From Microbacteriaceae bacterium (GTDB lineage: Bacteria > Actinomycetota > Actinomycetes > Actinomycetales > Microbacteriaceae): a DNA stretch of 41,918 bases. The stretch spans positions 1-41,918 of the forward strand of contig RDDZ01000044.1 in NCBI GenBank assembly GCA_003852775.1, written 5' to 3'. The position numbers and the translations under genes are program-made. Of this stretch, positions 23,674-31,762 are shown piece by piece (position 1 is the first letter of the stretch; every line of letters begins with the position of its first letter). The notes beneath the pieces are model-generated. The model did no database searches and was not told the DNA's origin. It was given only the letters and a program-made list of their open reading frames with translations.

Positions 23674-25062
23674 TCAGCTGAGCTGGTTCGCTTCGACCCA
23701 GGCGAGGTACTCGTCGGTGATGTTGCCGGTGACGTATTCGCCGGTGAAGCAGCTCATGTCGAGCTCGCTGATGCCGGAGCCTTCCAGGATCGCGTCGCGC
23801 AGGTCGTCGACCTCCTGGTAGATCATGTGGTCGGCGCCGAGCTCCACACCGATCTCAGGGATGGTGCGGCCGGCTGCGATCAGCTCGCGGCGGGTAGGCA
23901 TGTTGATGCCGTAGACGTGCGGGTAGCGCACCGGTGGTGCGGCCGAGGTGAAGGTGACCTTGTTGGCGCCGGCCTGCCGGGCCATCTCGACGATCTCACG
24001 GCTGGTGGTGCCGCGCACGATCGAGTCGTCGACGATGAGCACGTTCTTGCCTTTGAACTCGGTGCTCATCGCGTTCAGCTTCTGTCGCACGCTGCGTTTG
24101 CGCTCAGCCTGGCCGGGCATGATGAAGGTGCGTCCGACGTAGCGGTTCTTGTAGAAGCCTTCGCGGTATTCGATGCCGAGCCGGCGGGCCACCTGCATCG
24201 CGGCGGGGCGGCTGGAGTCGGGGATCGGCATCACCACATCGATATCGCCCAGCGGAGCGTATTTGGCGATCGTGTCGGCGAGGCGTTCGCCGAGCCGCAG
24301 ACGGGCCTCATAGACGGCGATGCCGTTCATCACCGAGTCGGGGCGGGCCAGGTAGACGTATTCGAACGAGCACGGCACGAGCCGCGGACGCTCGGCACAC
24401 TGATTCGAGATGAGCTCACCGCCGGCGGTGATGAACACGGCCTCGCCGGGGGCGAGGTCGCGCACGATCTGGTAGCCCTGTGCTTCGAGCACGAGCGACT
24501 CGCTGGCCACGATCCATTCGTCGCCGAGCAGGTCGCGCTCGCGGCGGCCGAGCACGAGCGGGCGGATCCCGTAGGGGTCGCGGAATGCCAGCAGGCCCTG
24601 CCCGGCGATCAGCGCGATGGTGGCGTAGGAGCCTTCGACTCGGCGATGCACGCCGCGCACGGCCTCGAAGACCTGCTCCACATCGAAGGCGCCGCCGGTG
24701 ACCTGCTGCTGCAGTTCGTGTGCGAGCACGTTGAGCGGCAGCTCGGTGTCACTGCTGGTGTTGAGGTGGCGGTGGTCGACGGCCCGCAGCTCGCGGGTGA
24801 GCTCTCGGGTGTTGGTGAGGTTGCCGTTGTGGATCAGGATGATGCCGTAGGGCGCGTTCACGTAGAACGGCTGGGCTTCCTCTTCGCTGCTGGCGCTGCC
24901 TCGGGTGGCGTAGCGCACATGCCCGATGCCCATCTGGCCGAGCAGGCTGCGCATGTCGCGGGTGCGGAAGGCTTCGCGCACCTGGCCGCGTGCCTTGGCG
25001 ACGTGGATGATGCCGTGCTCGTCGGTGGCGATGCCGGTGGAGTCCTGGCCGCGATGCTGCTG
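23674..25062 (-). pseudogene. purF: Amidophosphoribosyltransferase PurF, 5'-truncated
   Basis: This is a glutamine-PRPP amidotransferase (first step of purine synthesis) missing its start. The frame reads from QHRGQDSTGIATDEHGIIHV at the break and continues without interruption through the glutaminase domain (IGHVRYATRGS, IILIHNGNLTN) and the phosphoribosyltransferase domain (VLIVDDSIVRGTTSREIVEMA) to a normal end, TGA at 23674. About 25-40 N-terminal residues, including the catalytic N-terminal Cys, are replaced by the IS256 transposase fragment. The fragment carries no ribosome site. An internal ATG gives a long frame, but it would lack glutaminase activity. A housekeeping purF should exist elsewhere in the genome. 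Confidence 0.88.
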
Positions 25063-25541
25063 ATGGTGTCTTTCGAGACTTTCGCGCTATAGACCTCGTC
25101 GAAGTGCGCGACGATCTCCCCGGTCGTCAGCCCGCGCGCGGTCAGCGACAGCACGATCTGGTCGATCCCATCCAGGCGGCGCTTGCGCTTGGGCACGATC
25201 ACCGGCTCGAATGAACCGTCCCGGTCCCGGGTGACCTCGATCTCCACCGGGCCGATCTCGGTGAGCACCGTCTTCGTCCGGGTCCCGTTGCGCATGTTCG
25301 ACCCGAGCGGGGTCCCGCCATGCTCGTGACCAAGATGCTCGGTCAACTCCGCTTCCAGCGCGGTCTCGAGGACGTTCTTCGTGAGCTGGTTCAGCAGCCC
25401 TCCCGGGCCGACCAGGCTCACGCCCTGCTGCTTCGCCTGCGCCAGCAGACGCTCGGCGAGGTCCTTCTGATCGATGATCTCTCCCGTCACGGGATCGATC
25501 ATCGCCTCGTCCAACAGTTCGGTTGTGTCAGTCACGGCCAT
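25060..25541 (-). pseudogene. IS256-family transposase, N-terminal fragment
   Basis: About 160 residues of a mutator-type transposase. The text reads MAVTDTTELLDEAM, LETALEAELTEHLGHEHGG, the conserved NMRNGTRTKTV and FEPVIVPKRKRRLDGID, and FDEVYSAKVSKDTIS. It ends where the catalytic DDE domain should begin. After KDTIS the frame runs into purF sequence, so the catalytic residues are absent and it cannot transpose. ATG 25541 is preceded by AAAGGAGA at good distance, so this start is preferred over one 30 bases upstream. Confidence 0.88.
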
Positions 25542-25697
25542 CTCCTTTCGGATCAGGCCGAACCCACCCACCGTTCTTCCGACAGTCCCACAGCAGAAGA
25601 TACCTGCTCACGGGCGGACGGGGAGACGATCCGGAGCGCACGCGAGCCGCGCAAGCCGTCGACTACTCTGCTCGATCGCGGGTTGTGAAAAAAGGGG
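25060..25697 (-). mobile_element. IS256-family element remnant (one end only)
   Basis: The remnant holds the 5' part of a mutator-type transposase plus ~150 bases upstream. Its outer end near 25681-25697 (minus strand TTTTTTCACAACCC) resembles IS256-family terminal repeats and abuts the point where the serine recombinase loses homology, so the element seems to have inserted into the recombinase gene. The other end is lost at the purF junction. Confidence 0.6.
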
Positions 25698-26592
25698 GGT
25701 GCGGGTTCGTGCGCACCATCGGTCGCCCGCAGTAGTGGCACTTCGCGATGTGCGAGAGCAAGGACTTCGGGGTGACCCCGTCGTGGTGGTGCACCCGGCG
25801 GGCCGGATCCCCGAGGATCTTCTGCAGCCGAGCGAAGTCGTCGTCCGAGACCATCGGATTCCACGCCGCATCGCCGATGACCTCGCCGCGGTACACCCGC
25901 TTGCCCGCGATGGCCGGGTTTCGCAGGATCTGCTTGAACGGCGACGCCCCCGCGAGGACCTCGCGGGCCATCATCCTCATGAGCTCGCCGGAGTGGGGGT
26001 CAGGCTCCTGCCGCAGCAGCACGCCGGTGCGCTCGTCGTACACGCGGCGGTAGCCGTAGGACAGGCGACCGTGGGGCCGGCCCTTCTCCGCGTTCAGCTT
26101 CACGGTGCGCGGCTGCCGCTCACGCATGTAGTTCGCATCGGCTTCTGCGCGCAGGAACTCTGAGCCGAGCGCGTAGCTGTCGTCGCTACGCGAGAAGTCG
26201 TAGACGCGGCCGTGCGTCATATAGAGCACACCGGCCTGCTGGCACGCCTTGCGCAGCTGCACGTAGATCTCCATGTCGCGGCCAGCGCGGGAAGGCTCCC
26301 AGGTCACGAACACGCCGTAGCGCCCGGACTTGATCAGTTCGATGGCCTCTTCCCGGCCCTCGCGCTCCTTGCGTCGCCACGGGGATGCCGACCGGTCGGA
26401 GTCGGTGATGATCTTCGCCACGTTCCACTCGAGCCGGGCGCACCAGCTCTTGCACTCATCGACCTGATCGCCGATCGAGCGCATCAGCTTGTGACGGTCT
26501 TTTGAGGCTCGCCCGTAGAGGAGCGCGTCGAGACCGATGGGGAAGCCCATCACGCTGTGGGGGAAGGAGGTTGTGGTCTTGTTCACGGACAT
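25663..26592 (-). pseudogene. Large serine recombinase, C-terminally truncated
   Basis: 309 residues of a large serine (resolvase/invertase-type) recombinase. The catalytic domain has the nucleophile Ser30 in LYGRASKDR and continues with GDQVDECKSW and the FVTWEPSRAGRD loop. The recombinase domain follows (GRLSYGYRRVYDERTG, FKQILRNPAIAGKRVYRGE), then the first half of the zinc ribbon CHYCGRPMVR. Normal members have 450 or more residues with a coiled coil after the zinc ribbon; here homology stops after MVRT and a foreign tail from the IS end closes the frame. It is probably inactive now but may explain the original integration of the block. AAAGGA precedes ATG 26592. Confidence 0.85.
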
Positions 26593-26631
26593 CAGGTACG
26601 TCCGTCCTTTCTCTCATCCTTTCTTTCACTC

Positions 26632-27165
26632 GCGGAGCCCACCAACGACCTCGACACCGACATGCTCGCCGCGATGGAGGACCTGCTCGACTCCTGGCCC
26701 GGCACGCTGCTCGTCGTCTCGCACGACCGCTACCTGCTCGAGCGCGTCACCGACCAGCAGTACGCCGTGATCGGCGGACGGATGCGGCACCTCCCGGGCG
26801 GGGTGGACGAGTACCTGCGGCTGCGGGCGAGCGCGCCGACGCCGCAGGGGGCTGGTTTCGACGCGCCCGCTGGGCCTGCTGCTCGACCAGCGGGTGGGGG
26901 CGGCTCGGCGACCGCTCGACCGGCGGGTGGCTCCGCCCTCTCCGGCGCCGAGCGCCGCGCCGCCGAGAAGGAGCTCGCATCCGTCGAGCGCCGCATGGCG
27001 AAGGTGGGCGACGCGATCGTCGCGCAGCACGCCGCGTTCGCCGCCGCCGACCAGAGCGACTACGCCGAGCTGCAGCGCCTGCAGGCCGGGCTCGCGGAGC
27101 TCGAGGCCGAGTCGGCCGCGCTCGAGGAGCGCTGGCTCGAGCTCGGCGTGCAGCTCGAGGGCTGA
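26632..27165 (+). pseudogene. ABC-F ATPase (Uup-like), C-terminal fragment
   Basis: Homology begins at the Walker B/D-loop of the second ATPase domain (EPTNDLDTDMLAAMEDLLDS) and continues with the switch region LVVSHDRYLLERVTDQQYAV. After a linker comes the C-terminal helical hairpin (ERRAAEKELASVERRMAKVG to ALEERWLELGVQLEG) typical of Uup-like proteins. It ends at TGA 27163-27165. Together with 14895-15284 it represents one gene broken by the 11.3-kb block. The linker contains an in-frame copy of the dispersed repeat that codes for GAGFDAPAGPAARPAGGGG, so even the ancestral gene carried a repeat insertion. Confidence 0.88.
26852..26890. repeat. Dispersed palindromic repeat, copy 3 (inside coding sequence)
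   Basis: CTGGTTTCGACGCGC starts and CTGCTCGACCAG ends this copy, which is translated as part of the linker of the ABC-F protein without breaking the frame. It shows that the repeat can enter genes at permissive sites. Confidence 0.7.
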
Positions 27166-27222
27166 CCCACCGCATCCCCTGCTCGTCCTCGGTGCATGCG
27201 GGGGCAGCGCACACAGCCTCGC

Positions 27223-27228
27223 TAGGCT
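27223..27228 (+). promoter_or_regulatory. -10 hexamer TAGGCT of the five-gene lipid operon
   Basis: TAGGCT is followed by seven bases and GTG 27236. This leaderless promoter should drive all five overlapping genes to 32667. Confidence 0.5.
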
Positions 27229-27235
27229 CGCATCC

Positions 27236-28246
27236 GTGCCGTCGCCCGTCTCCACCCGCGTGAGCGGGCTCGGCGTGCACCTGCCCGAGCGCGTGCGCAC
27301 CACGGCCGAGACCGAGGTCGAGCTGCGCCGGCGCAACAAGGGCGTGCGCCTGCCGACGGGCCTCATCCGCCGGATGACGGGCGTCGAGACCGTGCACCTG
27401 CGGCCCGACGGATGGGACGCCTCCGACCTCGCCGTGGCCGCCGCCCGCGAGGCGCTCGCCGAGTCGCCGGGCGACATCGACCTCGTGCTGTTCGCCTCCG
27501 CGAGCCAGGACCTCGTCGAGCCCGCCACGAGCCACATCGTCGCCGCGAAGCTCGGCGTCGACGCGCCCGTCATGGACGTCAAGAACGCGTGCAACTCGGT
27601 CGTCAACGCGATGCAGGTGGCCGACGCGTTCATCCGCACCGGCCAGTACCGCCGCGTGCTCATCGCATCGGGCGAGGCGCCGACGGTCGCCGTGCGCTGG
27701 GACGTCGACGGGCACGAGCGGTTCCTGCGGTCCTTCCCCGGCTACACGATGAGCGACGGCGGTGCGGCGCTCGTGCTCGAGGCGTCCGACCGGCCGGCGG
27801 TCGGCATCCGCTCCACCCGCTTCCTCGCCGTCTCGCGCCACTGGGAGGTCGGCACGCTGCCGGGTGGCGGCACGATGCGCCCGCGCGACATCGACGCCGA
27901 GTACTTCGACATGGACGGCCACGGCCTGCAGCAGGCGTTCCTCGAGCTCGGCCCCGAGCCCGTGCTCGGTCTCCTGCGCGACCGCGGCCTCACGTGGGAC
28001 GACTTCGACCTCGTCGCCATCCACCAGGTGGCCCTGCCCTACCTGCCGCCGATCTTCGAGCGGCTCGGCGTGCCGGACGACCGCACCGTCATCACGGTGC
28101 GCGACCACGGCAACCTCGCCTCAGTGACCCTGCCGCTGCAGCTCAAGCTCGCGCGCGAGCGGGGGATGCTGCGCGAGGGGTCGCGCGTGCTGCTCATCGG
28201 CCTCGCGGGCGGCATCTCGCTCGGCCTCGTCGAGGTGGTGTGGTGA
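27236..28246 (+). CDS. OleA-like thiolase-superfamily condensing enzyme
   Basis: A 336-residue KAS III-fold protein. The catalytic triad is complete: Cys119 in DVKNACNSVVNAMQ, His263 in AIHQVALPYL and Asn293 in DHGNLASVTLPLQL. The segment LVEPATSHIVAAKLG carries Glu95 in the place where OleA enzymes use a glutamate (EP-[AS]-T) to deprotonate the second acyl chain; FabH proteins differ there. It therefore probably condenses two acyl-CoAs head to head to a beta-keto acid instead of starting fatty-acid synthesis. The operon partners (AMP-forming enzyme and SDR) fit that reading. GTG 27236 is set by the TAGGCT hexamer. Confidence 0.82.
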   Translation: MPSPVSTRVSGLGVHLPERVRTTAETEVELRRRNKGVRLPTGLIRRMTGVETVHLRPDGWDASDLAVAAAREALAESPGDIDLVLFASASQDLVEPATSHIVAAKLGVDAPVMDVKNACNSVVNAMQVADAFIRTGQYRRVLIASGEAPTVAVRWDVDGHERFLRSFPGYTMSDGGAALVLEASDRPAVGIRSTRFLAVSRHWEVGTLPGGGTMRPRDIDAEYFDMDGHGLQQAFLELGPEPVLGLLRDRGLTWDDFDLVAIHQVALPYLPPIFERLGVPDDRTVITVRDHGNLASVTLPLQLKLARERGMLREGSRVLLIGLAGGISLGLVEVVW

Positions 28247-29043
28247 GCGGGGCGGTGAGCGGGGCGGTGAACGCGGGCCGCCTCGCGGTCGTCGTGCCCG
28301 TCTACCAGGAGGCCGCCGGCATCACGCCGACGCTCGAGGCTCTCGCCGCACAACGCGACGCCGACTTCGACGTCGTGTTCGTCGACAACGGCTCGACCGA
28401 CGGATCGGCGGATGTCATCCGCGCCTTCGCCGCCGAGCGCGGCCTGGCCAGGTGGCGCGTCGTCGACGAACCGCAGAAGGGCACGGGCGCCGCCGCCGAC
28501 ACGGGCATGCGCGCCGCGATCGACGCGGGGGCGACGCTGCTCGCGCGCACCGACGCCGACTGCCTGCCGCGCGAGGACTGGACCGCATCCGTGCGACGCG
28601 CGCTGACCCCGCGCGAGGAGGGCGGCCTCGGGCTGCGCCTCGTGGGCGGTGAGCTCGTGGCCCGCCGCGACGAGGGGGTCGGCTGGCCGACGCGCGCCGT
28701 GCTGCGCGGGGCCGTGCACCTCGCGGAGGCGTTCGGCCGCGTCCGTCCCGGCAACCGCGGCGACGGCTACCTCGGGCCGTACATGATGGCGGCGGGCTGC
28801 AACGTGGGCATCACGGCCGAGCTCTACCTCGCGGCGGGCGGGTTCCCGCGCACCAAGATCGAGGAGCTGCACGAGGACCGCGCGCTCGTCAACGCCGTGC
28901 GCCGCATCACGCGCGCCTACGCGCGTCGGTCGGATGTCGTGGTGTTCGGCTCGAGCCGCCGCGTGCGCGCGTGGGGGCTGCGGCGCACGCTGCTCTGGTA
29001 CAAGGACCACGCCTACAAGCCCGAGGTGGTCGACATCCGATGA
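28243..29043 (+). CDS. Family 2 glycosyltransferase
   Basis: A 266-residue GT2 enzyme with a GT-A fold. The nucleotide-sugar pocket reads VVVPVYQEAAGITPTLEAL and VVFVDNGSTDGSADVIR; the metal-binding DxD motif is RTDADCLPREDW. The remaining region has GPYMMAAGCNVGITAELYLAAGGFP and a likely catalytic ED in EELHEDRALVNAV. There are no membrane helices, so it is cytosolic or peripheral. GTG 28243 overlaps the OleA-like stop. A 12-base tandem duplication at the start offers several in-frame GTG codons, so the first residues are uncertain. It would glycosylate the lipid product or an intermediate. Confidence 0.85.
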   Translation: MSGAVSGAVNAGRLAVVVPVYQEAAGITPTLEALAAQRDADFDVVFVDNGSTDGSADVIRAFAAERGLARWRVVDEPQKGTGAAADTGMRAAIDAGATLLARTDADCLPREDWTASVRRALTPREEGGLGLRLVGGELVARRDEGVGWPTRAVLRGAVHLAEAFGRVRPGNRGDGYLGPYMMAAGCNVGITAELYLAAGGFPRTKIEELHEDRALVNAVRRITRAYARRSDVVVFGSSRRVRAWGLRRTLLWYKDHAYKPEVVDIR

Positions 29044-30191
29044 GCGCCGAGGTCGCGACGCGGAGGGATGCGGCGGTCGTGCGTGCGGCGCACCCGTTCG
29101 CCTTCCCGCTCGTCTCGGCCGTGCCGGGACCCGTGCGCCGTGTGCCGGGCCTCGGGGTGATCGTGAAGGACGCCGCCCTGCTGCGCGGCGTGCTCATGGA
29201 CTCCGCCCACTTCTCGAAGAACGGCCCCGGCGCCCCGAGCGACCTGTGGACGCCGGTGCTCGGCCCGCGCGTGCTGCTCAACATGGAGGGCGCCGACCAC
29301 CTGGCCCTGCGCCGCCAGCTCGCACCGCTGTTCTCGCCGTCGTTCGTCGACGGCTTCGTCGCCGAGAGCCTGGGCGCGGCGACGCGGGGGCTCGCGGGGG
29401 CGCTCGCGGCGGGGGAGAGCGTCGACCTCGTGGCCCACGCCCGTCGCGGAGCGAGCCGCGTCATCTCCCGGCTCGTCGGCCTCGAGGAGGGCCGCTTCGA
29501 CGACGCGATGTTCGCGCGCGTCTCCGCCGTCACCGGCTACGTCACCCTCGCGCGCCCGCGGCTCGGCCCGCGTCAGCTCGCATCCGCCCGTGCGATCCTC
29601 GGCGAGCTCGGCGAGCACGCCTCGCGCGCCTACGCGGGCGACGAGTCGACGGTGCCCGGACGGATGCGCGCCCTCGGCCTCGACGAGCGCGAGGCGCTCG
29701 GGGCGGTCGGCGCGTTCGTGCTGACCGGCACCGAGACGATCGTGTCGTACCTGCCGCGGCTCGTGGCGCTGCTCGTCGACTCGGGCTGGCACGCGCGCAT
29801 CGCCTCCGATCCGTCGCGGGGCGCGCTCGACGCGGCGATCGCGGAGGGGCTGCGCGTCACGACCCCGTCGCCCGTCATGCTGCGCGCCGTGACCGCCCCG
29901 ACGTCGATCGGCGACATCGCGGTGCGCCCGGGCGACCGCATCATCCTCGGCACCTACTGGGCCGACACCGCGCTCGGCGCGTTCGACCCGGAGGGCAACC
30001 CGGCGGCGTCGCTCAAGCAGCTGTGGTTCGGCGCTGGTGCCCACTACTGCCTCGGCGCTCCGCTCGCGATGGCGCAGATCCGCCTCGCCCTCGACGCGCT
30101 GCTCGCGCATCCGGGGCTCCGCGTCGAGCGCCGCCGGGCCGCGCGCGGCGTGCTCATCCCGTCCTACGCCGAGCTGGCGGTGCGGGCGTGA
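29040..30191 (+). CDS. Cytochrome P450 (lipid operon)
   Basis: A 383-residue soluble bacterial P450. The I-helix oxygen-binding stretch reads FVLTGTETIVSYLP, the ExxR pair is in EGLRVTTPSPVMLRAV, and the heme-ligand loop is FGAGAHYCLGAPLA with the conserved Cys. It is slightly shorter than the usual ~400 residues. ATG 29040 overlaps the glycosyltransferase stop (ATGA). It would need a separate ferredoxin/reductase, which this window lacks, although the siderophore-interacting flavoprotein downstream is a flavin reductase-type protein. Hydroxylation of the acyl chain before glycosylation is a reasonable inference. Confidence 0.9.
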   Translation: MSAEVATRRDAAVVRAAHPFAFPLVSAVPGPVRRVPGLGVIVKDAALLRGVLMDSAHFSKNGPGAPSDLWTPVLGPRVLLNMEGADHLALRRQLAPLFSPSFVDGFVAESLGAATRGLAGALAAGESVDLVAHARRGASRVISRLVGLEEGRFDDAMFARVSAVTGYVTLARPRLGPRQLASARAILGELGEHASRAYAGDESTVPGRMRALGLDEREALGAVGAFVLTGTETIVSYLPRLVALLVDSGWHARIASDPSRGALDAAIAEGLRVTTPSPVMLRAVTAPTSIGDIAVRPGDRIILGTYWADTALGAFDPEGNPAASLKQLWFGAGAHYCLGAPLAMAQIRLALDALLAHPGLRVERRRAARGVLIPSYAELAVRA

Positions 30192-31762
30192 GCGACCTCG
30201 TGCTCTCGGTGCTGCGCGCGTGCGACGCGACGCCCGACGCGCCCGCGCTCACCGCGCGCGGCCGCACGTGGTCCTACCGCGAGCTCGGCCGCCGCATCCG
30301 CTCGATCGCGGCGGGGCTCGCGGAGGCCGGCCTCGCCCCCGGCGACCGCGTGCTGTTCTCGGTGCGCCCCGGCCCCGACGCCGTGACCCTCGCGCTGGGC
30401 ATCGTCGGCGCGGGCGGCACGGTCGTGTTCGCCGACCCCGGCGCGGGGGAGGCGCTGTTCCGGGCGCGCGCCGCACTCGCCGCACCGCGCTGGGTCGCGG
30501 CCGAGTCGCTGCTCTACCTCGCGAGCTCCCGGCCGCTCCGCCCGCTCGCGCGCCGCCGCGGCCTCGAGCTCGCCCCCTACGGGAGGCTCGTGCCGGATGC
30601 CCGCCACATCCGCGCGGGACGTCGGCTGCCCGGCGTGCCCGCGGGAGCCCTCGCCCTCGACCGGCTCGCGACGGGGGGCGGCGACGGCATCCGCGAGGGC
30701 GCGCCCGACGACGAGGCGCTCGTCGTGTTCACCTCGGGCACGACCGACGTGCCGAAGGCGGTCGTGCACACGCGCGGCTCGCTCGGCGCGGGGCTCGGCG
30801 ACTTCGCGCGCGGCGTCGGCATCCGCGCGGGGCTGCGCGTGCTCACGGACCAGCTCATGGTCGGCATCCCCGCGCTCATCGGCGGCGCCCACTGGACGAT
30901 GCCCGACCCCGGCCTCGACCCCGGCGCCCGCCCCGAGGCGTACCTCGAGCACCTCGGCGACGCCGAGCTGCTGTTCGCGAGCCCCGCGACGCTCGACGCG
31001 ATCCTCACCGCCCTCGACGCCCGCCCCGAGCTCAGGCCCGCGCTCGAGACGATCGTGCTCGGCGGCGCCCCCGTGCTGCCGCCGCTGCTGCGGCGCACCT
31101 TCGCGCGGATGCCGGGGGTGGGCGTGCGCGCCGTCTACGGCATGACCGAGATCCTGCCGGTGGCGATCGCCGACGGCGCCGAGAAGCTCGCCGCGCCCGC
31201 GGGCGGGGGAGACGCCGTCGGTCGGCTCGTGCCGAGCGTGCGCGCCCGCATCGACGACGGCGAGCTCGTGCTCTCGGGGCCCGGGCTCGCGCGCGGCTAC
31301 CTCGCCGAGCTGCCCGAGCATCCGCTCGCCGAGCTCCGCACGGGCGACCTCGCCGAGCTCGACGGCGACCGCCTCGTGCTGCGCGGGCGCGCGAAGGACA
31401 TGTTCATCCGGGGCACCCAGAACGTGTACCCGGGGCTCTACGAGCCGCTCATCGCGGGGCTGCCGGGGGTGGCCGACGCCGCGATGGCGGGGGTGCCGGA
31501 TGCCATCGGCGACGACCGCATCGTCGTCGCGGTCGTGCCCGCGGCGGAGCCGCCGACGGCTCCCACGACCGCGCATCCGCTCGTCGCCGAGGTGCGCCGC
31601 CGGCTGCCGGGGCTCGTCGACGCGGGCGTGCTGCCGGATGCGGTGGTGGCCGTGCCCGCGCTGCCGCGCGCGGGCCGCTCGCGCAAGCTCGACCGCACCG
31701 CGCTCGCCGAGCGGCTCGCGCCGTTCGCCGCCGCGGCATCCGGGGTGGGGGAGCGCGCATGA
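30188..31762 (+). CDS. OleC-like AMP-forming enzyme (ANL superfamily)
   Basis: A 524-residue ANL protein. The phosphate loop is VVFTSGTTDVPKAVVH, followed by LGGAPVLPPLLRRTF, then YGMTEILPVA, which resembles the YGATEALPV of OleC beta-lactone synthetases, and RTGDLAELDGDRLVLRGRAKDM with FIRGTQNVYPGLYEP. The C-terminal lysine region is RSRKLDRTAL. OleC converts a beta-hydroxy acid to a beta-lactone with ATP; ordinary acyl-CoA ligases are relatives, so the assignment rests on these motifs and on the operon. No OleB alpha/beta-hydrolase is fused or adjacent. GTG 30188 overlaps the P450 stop. Confidence 0.8.
   Translation: MSDLVLSVLRACDATPDAPALTARGRTWSYRELGRRIRSIAAGLAEAGLAPGDRVLFSVRPGPDAVTLALGIVGAGGTVVFADPGAGEALFRARAALAAPRWVAAESLLYLASSRPLRPLARRRGLELAPYGRLVPDARHIRAGRRLPGVPAGALALDRLATGGGDGIREGAPDDEALVVFTSGTTDVPKAVVHTRGSLGAGLGDFARGVGIRAGLRVLTDQLMVGIPALIGGAHWTMPDPGLDPGARPEAYLEHLGDAELLFASPATLDAILTALDARPELRPALETIVLGGAPVLPPLLRRTFARMPGVGVRAVYGMTEILPVAIADGAEKLAAPAGGGDAVGRLVPSVRARIDDGELVLSGPGLARGYLAELPEHPLAELRTGDLAELDGDRLVLRGRAKDMFIRGTQNVYPGLYEPLIAGLPGVADAAMAGVPDAIGDDRIVVAVVPAAEPPTAPTTAHPLVAEVRRRLPGLVDAGVLPDAVVAVPALPRAGRSRKLDRTALAERLAPFAAAASGVGERA

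Noticed and set aside
25663-26592. Prophage reading of the serine recombinase
   Set aside because: No capsid, terminase, tail, lysin or phage repressor genes lie anywhere in the window.
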